From the NCBI GenBank assembly GCA_031421855.1, contig JANOPN010000071.1, forward strand, positions 16,283-80,282: a stretch of DNA of 64,000 bases, written 5' to 3'. Below the pieces are notes generated by a model, which had not been told where the DNA came from, made no database searches, and saw nothing but the letters and a program-made list of their open reading frames with translations. The DNA comes from JAAFHN01 sp031421855. Lineage in GTDB: Bacteria; Pseudomonadota; Gammaproteobacteria; Burkholderiales; Burkholderiaceae_C. Of the stretch, positions 25,270 through 35,067 are shown in pieces. Numbering within the stretch: the stretch's first letter is position 1; every line of letters starts with the position of its first letter. Both the position numbers and the translations under genes were made by a program.

Positions 25270-26790
25270 CTACAGGTGAAGCAGCTCAAAGGGCCCGCGC
25301 CCCGACGCAGCCGTGATCAAACCCAGAACGCGCCTGGGCTCGTCACCCAGCATGGGCCACGCAAAGCGCCAGCTCCAGTTGCCGCCCAAAACCCCGGGGA
25401 CGTTGATGCGGTGCTCGCCGCCCAAACCCAAGACGTCTTGCAGCGGGTACACCACCGTGTGCGCAACCGAGTTACTGCATGCACGAATCATGGCCCAGTG
25501 AACACCGTTGCCGTCACAGGCCAAATACGCACCAGCAAAACTTCGCTCACGCTCGCTGGCGTTTTGCCACCAGCCGCGAGCAGTGTCGTTGTCGTGCGTG
25601 CCGGTGTAGGCGATGCAATCGACCGGCCAGTTGTGCGGCAAAAACTCGTGAGAGCCATCGCCGCCAAACGCAAATTGAGCAATCTTCATGCCCGGAAAAC
25701 CGCAGTGGTCGCGCAGCTCGATCACATCCGGTGTGATGAGGCCCAAGTCTTCGGCGACGATGGGCAACGCCCCAAGGGCGCTGGCTATGGCATCAAACAA
25801 CGCCTTGCCGGGTCCGACAACCCACTGCCCCTCTTTGGCCGTCGGCGATGAAGCTGGGATTTCCCAGTAGCCGGCGAACCCCCGAAAATGATCGATGCGA
25901 AAGATGTCGGCATGACTCAGGGCTCGCTTGACCCGAGCGGTCCACCACGAAAAACCGTCTTTTGCCATCAAATCCCAGCGGTATAACGGATTGCCCCACC
26001 GCTGGCCTTCTGGCCCTAAGTCGTCAGGGGGCACACCCGCAATCACCGTCGGCTGAAAGTGCTCGTCCAAAAAATACAAGTCAGGGCGTGACCAACAGTC
26101 CGCACTGTCATGCGCAATGAAAATTGGCAAATCGCCCAAAATTGACACGCCTGTGGCGTTGGCATGCGCCTTGAGGGTGCGCATTTGCTCGTCAAAACAC
26201 CATTGCACAAACTGCCAAAACGCGATTTCATGCGCGAAATCAGTTCGCGCCTGCGCCAACGCGGCGCTTCGCCGCTGGGCAAGCGGCGCCGGCCACTCCC
26301 ACCAAGGCTGACCACCGAGAGGGGCACGGATCGCCATGAAGAGCGAATAGTCATCCAGCCAGCTTGCGTTGGCAGCACACCAAGCAGCCAGTCGGGCGCG
26401 GTCGTCGTCGCTTGCAACGCGACTGAAACCGGCGAATCCGGCGCGCAACTGCGCCTCGCGCCAAGGCAAGACCTGGCCGTAGTCGATGCGGTCCGCGTCG
26501 AAACCTTCGGCGGGAGGAATCGGAGCGGACATCCAGCCTCGCGCGACCATGGGCTCAAACGCCACCATCCACTGCGAACCCGCAAATGCCGACACGCCTT
26601 GATACGGCGAGTCGCCAGGGCCGATGGGTGTTGTGGGCAGCAGCTGCCACACGCGTTGCCCAGCGCTGGCCAGCCAATCGACAAAGTTGAAGGCATCAGG
26701 CCCAAAGTCACCCATGCCATGCGGCCCGGGCAGCGAGGTGATGTGCAACAAAATGCCCGACGTTCGGGGTTTGGCGTTTGTGATCGTCAT
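25270..26790 (-). CDS. malQ: 4-alpha-glucanotransferase (amylomaltase)
   Basis: A GH77 enzyme that disproportionates maltodextrins in the cytoplasm. It has 506 residues, the size of bacterial type-I amylomaltases. The N-terminal signature is SGILLHITSLPGPHGMGDFG. Catalytic blocks are IFRIDHFRGFAGYW (nucleophile Asp), IVAEDLG (acid/base Glu) and YTGTHDNDTARGWW (stabilising Asp). It lies 24 bp downstream of glgX in the leftward glg cluster and would process dextrins released by GlgX/GlgP and imported by MalEFGK. Confidence 0.95.
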   Translation of the reverse strand: MTITNAKPRTSGILLHITSLPGPHGMGDFGPDAFNFVDWLASAGQRVWQLLPTTPIGPGDSPYQGVSAFAGSQWMVAFEPMVARGWMSAPIPPAEGFDADRIDYGQVLPWREAQLRAGFAGFSRVASDDDRARLAAWCAANASWLDDYSLFMAIRAPLGGQPWWEWPAPLAQRRSAALAQARTDFAHEIAFWQFVQWCFDEQMRTLKAHANATGVSILGDLPIFIAHDSADCWSRPDLYFLDEHFQPTVIAGVPPDDLGPEGQRWGNPLYRWDLMAKDGFSWWTARVKRALSHADIFRIDHFRGFAGYWEIPASSPTAKEGQWVVGPGKALFDAIASALGALPIVAEDLGLITPDVIELRDHCGFPGMKIAQFAFGGDGSHEFLPHNWPVDCIAYTGTHDNDTARGWWQNASERERSFAGAYLACDGNGVHWAMIRACSNSVAHTVVYPLQDVLGLGGEHRINVPGVLGGNWSWRFAWPMLGDEPRRVLGLITAASGRGPFELLHL

Positions 26791-26814
26791 ATGAGGTGGT
26801 GCGTTGAATTGATT

Positions 26815-28911
26815 TCAGGCCCGCAGCGCATTTGGAATCGCTTGGGCAAGTAAGAGGGATCGGGCTGGAACGGTGATGTGATCGCACAACACCGAGCCAA
26901 CGGTCAACTCGCCGGAGCTGTCTGCAAGTAGCGTCATGCGCTCACAGGCAAGCGCGAAGGGTTGAGGCGCATCGTGCGGGTTGAACATCAGGGCAAAACG
27001 CGGCTCACGGGCGAGTGGCTCACGCAGCACACCCGCAAACGCACCCTGGTGTATATCGTGCCAGTCGTGCACATGCATTGGATCGCCGTTGGGTGTTGCC
27101 CATGTCAAGCTGGCGCTGGCGTGCCCATCCACTCGGTCATCGAACCAATCGCACCACCGAAGCAGTGGGTGCGCGCGCCTCAGCGTCAACAAGGTTGACA
27201 CCCATTCTCGAAGCGACTCATCCGCGCTCGCCCAATCGAGCCATGTGGTTTCGTTGTCCAGACAATACGCGTTGTTATTGCCTTGTTGGGTTTTGCCAAT
27301 CTCGTCGCCGGCACACAGCATGGGCGTGCCCTGCGCGAGCAAGAGGCTAGCCAACATCGCACGCTGAACTCGTCGACGGGTGGAGATGATCTGCGCATCT
27401 GTTGTGGGGCCCTCGATACCGAAGTTGGCACACAGCTCGCCGTCGCGGCCGTCGCGATTGCCTTCCCCGTTGGCCGCGTTGTGTTTGGTGCTGTGCGACA
27501 CCGTGTCTGCCAAGGTGAAGCCGTCATGCACAGCGACAAAATTGACTGACGCCCAAGGCCGCTTGTGCAACGGGTCAAACAAATCACTCGACGCCGCAAA
27601 TCGGCGCGCAAACTCGGCTCGATCCACCCCCGTTTGCAACCAGTAGCCTCGAATGGTGTCGCGACACTTGTCGTTCCAGTCCATGAACCGCCCGGGGAAC
27701 TTGCCAACCTGGTAGCCGCCCGAACCGGCATCCCAAGGCTCGGAAATCAAATGCACATCAGCCAAAACCGGGTCCTGCGCCAACGCCGCAAAAAAAGCTG
27801 CGTTGGCATCAAACCCGTGCTCGGTTCGACCCAAGACCGGGGCCAAGTCAAAGCGAAAACCGTCAACACCCATCTCGGCGACCCAATAGCGTAATGAATC
27901 CAGCACGAACTGCGCAACCCGCGGATGCGAGGCCTGCAAGGTGTTACCGCAGCCGGTGAGGTTCTCGCATTGGCTGCGGTCATGCCGCTGCAAACGGTAA
28001 TACGACGTGTTGTCTAGCCCGCGCCAACTCAAGGTCGGCCCAAACTCATTGCCCTCGGGCGTGTGGTTGTAGACGACATCGATCACGACCTCAAGCCCCG
28101 CTGCGTGCAATGCATCGACCATGGACCGGAATTCGTCGCGAACGCCGGTCGGATTCTTTTGTGCTGCTTGGGTCGCCAACCGCGGGTCAGCACAGAAAAA
28201 ACCAATCGTGTTGTAGCCCCAGTAGTTACTTGCTCCGCGCTCGATGAGTGAGGGTTCACTTAGGGCTTGTTGAACTGGTAACAACGACAGCGTGGTCACG
28301 CCCAAGGATTTGAGATGCGCGATGCTGGCCGCATGCGCCAAGCCAGCGTATGTGCCGCGCAGCGCTTGTGGCACACCAGACAACTGTTTGGAGAAGCCCT
28401 TAACGTGTACTTCATACAACACCAAATCAGGCTGCGCGTGGCGTGGCCGCTCGGTTTTGAAGGGCTCGATTGCGGCCGACAAGACGCGCGCTTTGAGTGC
28501 ATGAGCTGCGTTATCGGTTTCGCTGAATGAGTCGGAGCCGTCACTCGCGCCCCATTGGTAGCCGTGATTCTGAGCCAAGACCGCATACTGGCCTTCGATG
28601 GCTTTTGCGTACGGGTCAAGCAAGACTTTGTTGGCGTTGAACCGATGCCCATGGGCAGGCAAGTAGGGGCCGTGGGCACGAAAGCCGTAGACCAAGCCCG
28701 CCTGTGCGCCCTCAAGAAAGCCAAAAAATACGCCATCAATCGGGCCGCCAAGCGGATGTCGAGCGACTTCAGTCAGCCCGTCGCTCGAAAACAGGCACAG
28801 TTCAATGCGCGACGCATGCGCCGAAAACACCGCGAAATTGACGCCGCCATTCCTCACGGTCGCACCCAATGGGGCATGTCGCCCGGTCCGAACAATGAAC
28901 CCGTTTGTCAC
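26815..28911 (-). CDS. glgX: Glycogen debranching enzyme
   Basis: A GH13 isoamylase-type enzyme that removes alpha-1,6-linked maltotetraose stubs left by phosphorylase. The preferred start is a GTG at 28911 that overlaps the glgB stop as GTGA, giving 698 residues beginning MTNGFIVRTGRHAPLGATV, matching the family N-terminus. An in-frame extension to 29073 lies entirely inside glgB. Key blocks: AVFSAHASRIELCLF (CBM48), VIDVVYNHT, VDGFRFDLAPVLGR (nucleophile), LISEPWDAG (acid/base) and VAVHDGFTLAD. Translation is coupled to glgB. Confidence 0.94.
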   Translation of the reverse strand: MTNGFIVRTGRHAPLGATVRNGGVNFAVFSAHASRIELCLFSSDGLTEVARHPLGGPIDGVFFGFLEGAQAGLVYGFRAHGPYLPAHGHRFNANKVLLDPYAKAIEGQYAVLAQNHGYQWGASDGSDSFSETDNAAHALKARVLSAAIEPFKTERPRHAQPDLVLYEVHVKGFSKQLSGVPQALRGTYAGLAHAASIAHLKSLGVTTLSLLPVQQALSEPSLIERGASNYWGYNTIGFFCADPRLATQAAQKNPTGVRDEFRSMVDALHAAGLEVVIDVVYNHTPEGNEFGPTLSWRGLDNTSYYRLQRHDRSQCENLTGCGNTLQASHPRVAQFVLDSLRYWVAEMGVDGFRFDLAPVLGRTEHGFDANAAFFAALAQDPVLADVHLISEPWDAGSGGYQVGKFPGRFMDWNDKCRDTIRGYWLQTGVDRAEFARRFAASSDLFDPLHKRPWASVNFVAVHDGFTLADTVSHSTKHNAANGEGNRDGRDGELCANFGIEGPTTDAQIISTRRRVQRAMLASLLLAQGTPMLCAGDEIGKTQQGNNNAYCLDNETTWLDWASADESLREWVSTLLTLRRAHPLLRWCDWFDDRVDGHASASLTWATPNGDPMHVHDWHDIHQGAFAGVLREPLAREPRFALMFNPHDAPQPFALACERMTLLADSSGELTVGSVLCDHITVPARSLLLAQAIPNALRA

Positions 28912-31106
28912 GCAGCCGCGACCAAGAAAAGCGTACTCAACGGCGGCAACGTCAGTTTCACCGACTGCGCTTGGCCATGGCTTGGCAAATTTTGGGCGTG
29001 GAGCGATCCGGTCGAATTGCCCGAGTTGCTGCCACCGTAGTAAGCCGAATCGGTGTTGAGCACCTCGCGCCAAGCGACCACACCGGCTGGTACGCCCAGC
29101 ACAAAATCCAGGCGCGGCACCGGTGTGAAGTTACAAACCACCAAAACCAGTTTTTGAGCCGCATCGCGCCTCGCCCAAGCAATGATGGATTGCGCCCGGT
29201 CATCGACGACCAGCCACTCAAACCCCGCTGCGCTGGTGTCAAGTTCATGCAATGGTGCATGGTTGCGCATCACTTCATTGAGGTCGGTGACCAGACGCTG
29301 CATGCCAGAGTGGTCACTGCGTTCCAACAAGTTCCATGGCAAGGCCTCGTTGTCACGCCATTCGGTGTCTTGTGCAAACTCTTGTCCCATGAACAACAGC
29401 TTTTTGCCGGGGTGGCCCCACATGAAGCCATAAAACGCGCGCAAGTTGGCCATTTTCTGCCAGGCATCTCCGGGCATTTTGTTGAGCAATGATCCTTTGC
29501 CGTGCACCACTTCGTCATGCGACAGCGGCAGAACAAACTTCTCACTGAAGGCGTAGACCAGCCCAAATGTCATCTTGTCGTGGTGCCAAGCACGGTGAAC
29601 GGCATTCTCGTGCATGTAGCTCAAGGTGTCGTTCATCCAACCCATGTTCCATTTGTAATGGAACCCCAGTCCGCCCTCAAACGTGGCGGCCGAAACTTTG
29701 GGAAAGCTGGTTGACTCTTCGGCCAGCGTGATCGCCTGCGGGCACTCGGTGCCCATCACCTCGTTGATGCGTTTGAAAAGCGAAATGGCTTCCAAATTTT
29801 CGCGTCCGCCGTTTACATTGGCAATCCACTGCCCGTCGTCGCGTGAGTAATCCCGATACAGCATCGAGGCGACCGCATCCACGCGCAGGCCGTCAAACCC
29901 AAATCGCTCAACCCAATGCAGCGCACTGCTGACCAAAAAGCTGCGCACTTCGGGTCGACCAAAGTCGTAAATCAGCGTGTTCCAGTCGCGGTGGAATCCT
30001 TCGCGCGGGTCGGCGTACTCGAAGCACGGCGTGCCATCAAATTGAGCAAGGCCGTGGCCATCAACCGGGAAATGCGCCGGAACCCAATCCAGCAAAACGC
30101 CAAGGCGTCGCAGGTGGCAGGCGTCGATGAAACGCTGCAACCCGGCCGCGTCGCCAAAGCGCGCAGTGGGGGCAAAGAGCCCCAAGGTTTGATACCCCCA
30201 CGAGCCGTCAAATGGGTGCTCGGTTATGGGCATCAACTCCAAGTGAGTAAACCCCATCGAAACCGCATAGTCGGGCAGCTCACTGAGCAATTCGTCCCAG
30301 CTTAAAAACCCGCCATTCGCAGACTTGCGCCACGACCCCAAATGCACCTCATAGATCGACATCGGGGCGTGCCGCGAGTTGGCGGCTTGGCGACCCACCA
30401 GCGACAGGCGACGAGGTAGATCACTCGCAACCACGCTGGCGGTGTCGGGTCGGAGTTGGGCCTGGCGTGCAAACGGGTCCGCCTTCAGCGGCAGCAAAGC
30501 GCCATCTCGCGAGGTGATCTCGAACTTATATAAATCACCCACTGCAACATGGGGAACAAACAGCTCCCAAACCCCGTGTCCAGCCACGCGCCGCATGCGG
30601 TGCCTGCGACCATCCCAGTTGTTGAAGTTACCGACCACACTGACGCGCCGCGCAGTTGGCGCCCAGACCGCAAATGCGACGCCATTGACAGCGCCGCCCG
30701 GTGTTTTGCGCGTTTGTAAGTGCGCGCCCAGCCAGTCTTGCGCCCGTATCGATTCGCCTCGCTCAAACGCCGCCAATTCGCCCTTGTCGATGAACGACTC
30801 AAACGCATGAGCATCAGCGTACTCACCCCTCTCGCCGCCTGACCAAGTCACGCGCAGTCGATAGTCAAAGAGCTTTCGGCGACGCAGCGTGACTTCGAAA
30901 AAGCCGGCTGGATCGCGCGGCTTGATCGCCACAACCACGCACTGCTTGCTTGCATCCCAAAGCGTCAGGTCAACCGCGCCGGGTAGCAACGCGCAAAACT
31001 TCAAACGCCCGTCAGCTTGCAAGCGCAGTCCGAGCACCCGCTCGGGCTCATCGTGCCAGCCGCCAACCAAGGCATGAACTTCGTTTGCGGAGAGTTTTTC
31101 GCTCAA
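28908..31106 (-). CDS. glgB: 1,4-alpha-glucan branching enzyme
   Basis: Introduces alpha-1,6 branches into glycogen. The chosen start is a TTG at 31106 preceded by AGGAAG. It gives 732 residues starting MSEKLSANEVHALVGG, which aligns with the E. coli GlgB N-terminus. A GTG at 31190 would add 28 residues and overlap glgP. Domains are an N-terminal beta-sandwich, CBM48 (FAVWAPTARRVSVVGNFNNW) and a GH13 barrel with FDGLRVDAVASMLY (nucleophile), TLAEEST (acid/base) and LPLSHDEVVHGKGS. It lies between glgP and glgX. glgA and glgC are not in the window. Confidence 0.93.
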   Translation of the reverse strand: MSEKLSANEVHALVGGWHDEPERVLGLRLQADGRLKFCALLPGAVDLTLWDASKQCVVVAIKPRDPAGFFEVTLRRRKLFDYRLRVTWSGGERGEYADAHAFESFIDKGELAAFERGESIRAQDWLGAHLQTRKTPGGAVNGVAFAVWAPTARRVSVVGNFNNWDGRRHRMRRVAGHGVWELFVPHVAVGDLYKFEITSRDGALLPLKADPFARQAQLRPDTASVVASDLPRRLSLVGRQAANSRHAPMSIYEVHLGSWRKSANGGFLSWDELLSELPDYAVSMGFTHLELMPITEHPFDGSWGYQTLGLFAPTARFGDAAGLQRFIDACHLRRLGVLLDWVPAHFPVDGHGLAQFDGTPCFEYADPREGFHRDWNTLIYDFGRPEVRSFLVSSALHWVERFGFDGLRVDAVASMLYRDYSRDDGQWIANVNGGRENLEAISLFKRINEVMGTECPQAITLAEESTSFPKVSAATFEGGLGFHYKWNMGWMNDTLSYMHENAVHRAWHHDKMTFGLVYAFSEKFVLPLSHDEVVHGKGSLLNKMPGDAWQKMANLRAFYGFMWGHPGKKLLFMGQEFAQDTEWRDNEALPWNLLERSDHSGMQRLVTDLNEVMRNHAPLHELDTSAAGFEWLVVDDRAQSIIAWARRDAAQKLVLVVCNFTPVPRLDFVLGVPAGVVAWREVLNTDSAYYGGSNSGNSTGSLHAQNLPSHGQAQSVKLTLPPLSTLFLVAAA

Positions 31107-31144
31107 AGGGGCTTCCTGCGATGTCGATCGTGCGAGATGGTGGC

Positions 31145-33670
31145 TCAGGCCAAAGGAGTACTTGAAGTCGATCGTTGGGGTTGCGCCCACACCTGTTGCA
31201 TGTAGTGGCGAACCGTGTTGTCGGCGCTGAAATTTGCCATGCTAGCGATGTTTACGATGGCTCGCTGCGACCAGCCGGCCCGGTCGCGATACAAGGCATC
31301 GACATCCAGCTGCGCACTCACGTAACTTGCGTAGTCGGCCATCAGCAAATAGGCGTCTCGTTGCAGCAAGGACTGCACCAGTGGGCGATAGCGATCGCGC
31401 TCGCCTCGCGAGAAATCGCCTTGGTCGATTGCGTCAATCACGCGCTTGAGTTGGCTGTTTTCTTCATGATGCAGGCGCGGGTCATAACCGGCGGCGCGCA
31501 GGCGGTCCACGCCGTCAGTGCGCAGCCCAAAGACAAACATGTTTTCGTCGCCCATGGCCTGCGCCATTTCAATGTTGGCACCGTCCCAGGTGCCAATCGT
31601 CAGCGCGCCATTCAGGGCAAACTTCATGTTGCCGGTGCCTGATGCTTCAGTTCCGGCGGTTGAAATTTGCTCAGACAAATCAGCGGCTGGGATGATGATT
31701 TGTGCCAAGCTCACGCCGTAGTTCGGCACAAACACCAGCTTCAGGCGGTCTTTCATCCTCGGGTCGGTGTTGACCACGCGACCCACGTCGTGAATGAGCT
31801 GAATGATCAGCTTCGCCATCCAGTACGCAGACGCAGCCTTTCCCGAGAAAACGACTGTGCGCGGCACCCAGTCGATGTTGGGCTCGTCGATGATGGCTTG
31901 GTAACGCGTGATCACATGCATGACGTTGAGCAGTTGGCGCTTGTACTCGTGTATGCGCTTGACCTGCACGTCAAACAGGCTGTGGGGGTCAATGCTGACG
32001 CCTATCGTTTTTGACACCAAGTCGCTCAAGCGAGCCTTGTTGGAGGTTTTGGCAGCCATGACAGCGTGCTGGACACTCGATTGGTCCGCGAACGCCTTGA
32101 ATGCAGATAACTCACTCAAGTTTTTCCGCCAGCTGGACCCGATCTGTGTATCGATCACGCCGCTCAACTCCGGGTTGGCCTGGGCAAGCCACCGGCGATG
32201 CGTCACGCCGTTGGTGACATTGATGAAGCGGGTTGGATCAATTCGCGCGAAGTCAGCAAATATCGTGTCCACCATCAGCTGCGAGTGCAACTTCGATACG
32301 CCATTGACTTTGCTCGACGAAACAATCGCCAATGCGGCCATGCGCACCCGGCGCTCGCCAGATTCGTCAATCAACGACACGCTGCGAACGAGTGCGTCGT
32401 CACCGGGAAACGCCGCGCGGACACCGTCCAAAAACTCCCGGTTGATCTCATAAATGATCTCCAAGTGCCTAGGCAACAGCGCTTGCATCATCCAAACCGG
32501 CCAACACTCCAACGCCTCGGGCATGAGGGTGTGGTTCGTGTAACTTGTGGTCTCGCGGGTGATGCGCCACGCGTCGGCCCAAGCCAGACCGTGCTCGTCG
32601 GTCAAGACCCGCATCAACTCAGCTGGCGCGAGCGCCGGATGGGTGTCGTTGAGGTGAACCGCATTGAATCGTCCCAAGGTCGAAACATCGCGCCCCTCGC
32701 GCAGATGGCGGGCGACCACGTCTTGAATCGAGGCGCTGACCAAGAAGAACTCTTGACGCAAGCGAAGCTCGCGCCCAGCTGAGCTGCTGTCGTCCGGATA
32801 GAGCACCCAGTTCAGTGTGTCAGCTTGCATTTGCAACTGCCCCGCAGCAGCATGATCACCGCGACAAAACGCCGCAAAGTCAATCGCTGAGGCCGAGCGG
32901 GCATGCCATTGGCGCAGCGTCGAAACATGCTGGGTGTCGTGGCCGGGCACAACAAAGTCAAACGCCTGCGCAATCACAACTTGAGCTGGCAGCCAGCGTT
33001 GTATGCCACCATCGGTGCGCACAGAGCCTCCAAAACCGACGCGATACTCCACCTCGGGCCGCTGGGTTTCCCACGGCGAGCCACGTGTCAGCCATTGATC
33101 AGGCACCTCAACTTGCGCGCCATCCGATATTTTTTGCGCAAACATGCCGTTTTGGTAGCGCAGGCCATAGCCAAACGACGGCAAATCCGACGCTGCAAAC
33201 GCATCCAAAAAACATGCGGCCAACCGCCCCAGGCCGCCGTTGCCTAAAGCTGCGTCTTGCTCTTGCTCGATGACTTGGGCCAGGCTGCTTCCGTGCTTGG
33301 CAAGTTGCTCGGAAAACGCGTCGCTTTGCTGCAAGGCTGCGACAGCATTGCCCAAAGCGCGACCCATCAAAAACTCCATTGACAAATAATGAACGCGCCG
33401 CACGTCTGAGCGCAGCGCGTCTGCGGCCTGTGTTGCCGCCCAACGCTGCGCCAACATGTGCTGGCTTGCAGCAGCCACGGCAGACATCAACGCCTCAGCT
33501 GATCGGGGATCGCTTCGCTGCCCTAACGCTTGTTCAAACTGCTGCTGGGCGATGCCGCGCGAGTGCTGTGATGTGCCAGCGTCAACGATCGTTGGCTTTG
33601 CGACTGCGACTGCGGCTGGGGTGTTTCCTCGACTGAGGGCTTTAACGATGCGATCAAACTGCGTGTTCAT
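31145..33670 (-). CDS. glgP: Glycogen/starch/maltodextrin phosphorylase
   Basis: A GT35 phosphorylase releasing glucose-1-phosphate from alpha-1,4-glucans with a pyridoxal-phosphate cofactor. From the ATG at 33670 (GGAGA site) it has 841 residues, the typical length. Signatures include VHYLSMEFLMGRALGNA, ALGNGGLGRLAACFLD and the PLP-lysine region EASGTGNMKFALNGALTIGT. In most homologues the fourth residue of EASGT is followed by S or G before NMKFALNG, so this is ordinary. First gene of the leftward cluster and divergent from malK across a control region with two operators. Confidence 0.95.
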   Translation of the reverse strand: MNTQFDRIVKALSRGNTPAAVAVAKPTIVDAGTSQHSRGIAQQQFEQALGQRSDPRSAEALMSAVAAASQHMLAQRWAATQAADALRSDVRRVHYLSMEFLMGRALGNAVAALQQSDAFSEQLAKHGSSLAQVIEQEQDAALGNGGLGRLAACFLDAFAASDLPSFGYGLRYQNGMFAQKISDGAQVEVPDQWLTRGSPWETQRPEVEYRVGFGGSVRTDGGIQRWLPAQVVIAQAFDFVVPGHDTQHVSTLRQWHARSASAIDFAAFCRGDHAAAGQLQMQADTLNWVLYPDDSSSAGRELRLRQEFFLVSASIQDVVARHLREGRDVSTLGRFNAVHLNDTHPALAPAELMRVLTDEHGLAWADAWRITRETTSYTNHTLMPEALECWPVWMMQALLPRHLEIIYEINREFLDGVRAAFPGDDALVRSVSLIDESGERRVRMAALAIVSSSKVNGVSKLHSQLMVDTIFADFARIDPTRFINVTNGVTHRRWLAQANPELSGVIDTQIGSSWRKNLSELSAFKAFADQSSVQHAVMAAKTSNKARLSDLVSKTIGVSIDPHSLFDVQVKRIHEYKRQLLNVMHVITRYQAIIDEPNIDWVPRTVVFSGKAASAYWMAKLIIQLIHDVGRVVNTDPRMKDRLKLVFVPNYGVSLAQIIIPAADLSEQISTAGTEASGTGNMKFALNGALTIGTWDGANIEMAQAMGDENMFVFGLRTDGVDRLRAAGYDPRLHHEENSQLKRVIDAIDQGDFSRGERDRYRPLVQSLLQRDAYLLMADYASYVSAQLDVDALYRDRAGWSQRAIVNIASMANFSADNTVRHYMQQVWAQPQRSTSSTPLA

Positions 33671-33752
33671 AGAGGTCTCCATGAGTGAACGGCGCCCCAT
33701 GGGGCAATCAAACCAAACCACGCCGGGCCTGGCTCTCCACAGTGTACAGGAA

Positions 33753-33767
33753 TGTAGTCAAACTACA
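33753..33767. promoter_or_regulatory. Palindromic operator 1 (TGTA-N7-TACA)
   Basis: TGTAGTCAAACTACA is a perfect 6+3+6 inverted repeat, 83 bp upstream of glgP. On the glgP strand it falls inside a weak promoter-like TTGTGT-N18-TACACT arrangement, so binding would block glgP transcription. No cognate regulator gene is in the window. Confidence 0.6.
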
Positions 33768-33828
33768 CAAGCTAAATGAAATACATGAAAAACATGTCGA
33801 AATTGAGGTTTTCCCTGTGTTTATCCGA

Positions 33829-33872
33829 TTGACGACTGGATTATTCGCCGCCTAGAATGTATCAATATTACA
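33829..33872 (+). promoter_or_regulatory. malK promoter with operator 2 (TGTA-N7-TACA)
   Basis: A sigma70-like promoter TTGACG (33829-33834), 18-bp spacer, TAGAAT (33853-33858). It is immediately followed by TGTATCAATATTACA (33858-33872), with the same TGTA-N7-TACA frame as operator 1 and 105 bp from it. This fits repression of malK-E-F-G at the start site by a dimeric, possibly LacI-type, maltodextrin regulator. Confidence 0.65.
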
Positions 33873-33954
33873 CAGTCGCATCGTTTCGGGGCGACAGTCA
33901 GCAGTTTTTTGCAAATTAACGCGTCGTACCGATGCGTCAACGAGGAGTCGTTTC

Positions 33955-35067
33955 GTGGGCGATGTGCAGTTAAAAGGTGTCAGCAAGTCGTTTGGCCCCA
34001 CCCACGTATTGAAAGACATTGACCTGTCGATCAACGACGGCGAATTCGTGGTCTTCGTCGGGCCATCGGGTTGCGGCAAGTCAACCCTGTTGCGAACCAT
34101 TGCGGGGCTAGAAGACATCAGCGCGGGCGAGCTCTCGATTGGCGGGCGCGTGGTCAACGACGTGCCGCCAGCTGAACGCGGCATCGCCATGGTCTTTCAG
34201 TCGTATGCGCTGTATCCGCACATGAATTTGCACGAGAACATGGCGTTTGGCCTTGAGCTGGCAAAGATGCCTAAGGCAGAGATCGACGCCGCGGTTCAAC
34301 AGGCCGCCAAAATCCTCAACATCGACCACTTGTTGATGCGCAAGCCAAAAGACCTCTCTGGCGGCCAACGCCAGCGTGTGGCGATCGGGCGCGCCATTGT
34401 TCGCAAGCCAAAAGTTTTTTTGTTCGACGAACCCTTGTCGAACCTGGACGCCTCGCTGCGCGTGAAGATGCGTTACGAGTTCGCCAAGCTGCATGAAGAC
34501 CTCAAGTCGACCATGATTTACGTGACACACGACCAAGTTGAGGCCATGACGTTGGCAGACCGAATCGTCGTGCTGTCCGCTGGTCGAATTGAGCAAGTGG
34601 GCTCGCCGATCGAGCTCTACGAGCACCCGATCAACCAATTTGTCGCTGGCTTTATTGGTTCGCCACAGATGAACTTCTTGGATGTCAAACTGGTCACACC
34701 GGGCACCGAGCAAAGCGAAGTTCGCCTAGTCGACGGCAGCATCATTCGCTGCGATGTCAGCACACACGGCCATGCGGCCAATGTAGGGCTCGTTTTGGGC
34801 ATACGCCCCGAACATTTGTCGGTTGCTCTGAGCGAAGCATCTAATTTACTGGCATGCCAGATGCAGTTTGTTGAGACCTTGGGCAGCAGCACGCAGGCGT
34901 ATTGCAACCTGACTGGCTCAGACAAACCGCTTTCGGTCACGCTTGACGGAAGGGTGCGGCCTCAACGCGGCCAAGCTTTGGCACTGCACGTCCCAAGCAA
35001 TGCCACCTATCTTTTTGAAGCGTCGGGCAAGGCACTCTCGCGCACCGCGACTTGCGCCCAGCCATGA
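33955..35067 (+). CDS. malK: Maltose/maltodextrin ABC transporter ATPase
   Basis: The ATPase of a CUT1-type sugar importer. It is 370 residues from a GTG preceded by GAGGAG. The nucleotide-binding domain has Walker A GPSGCGKST, the Q-loop in MVFQSYALYPHM, the signature LSGGQRQR, Walker B VFLFDEPLSNLD and the H-loop VTHDQVEAM. A C-terminal OB-like regulatory domain follows from ~residue 240. It overlaps malE by ATGA. MalK-type ATPases can serve several importers, but linkage to malEFG and amylases supports maltodextrin. Confidence 0.93.
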   Translation: MGDVQLKGVSKSFGPTHVLKDIDLSINDGEFVVFVGPSGCGKSTLLRTIAGLEDISAGELSIGGRVVNDVPPAERGIAMVFQSYALYPHMNLHENMAFGLELAKMPKAEIDAAVQQAAKILNIDHLLMRKPKDLSGGQRQRVAIGRAIVRKPKVFLFDEPLSNLDASLRVKMRYEFAKLHEDLKSTMIYVTHDQVEAMTLADRIVVLSAGRIEQVGSPIELYEHPINQFVAGFIGSPQMNFLDVKLVTPGTEQSEVRLVDGSIIRCDVSTHGHAANVGLVLGIRPEHLSVALSEASNLLACQMQFVETLGSSTQAYCNLTGSDKPLSVTLDGRVRPQRGQALALHVPSNATYLFEASGKALSRTATCAQP

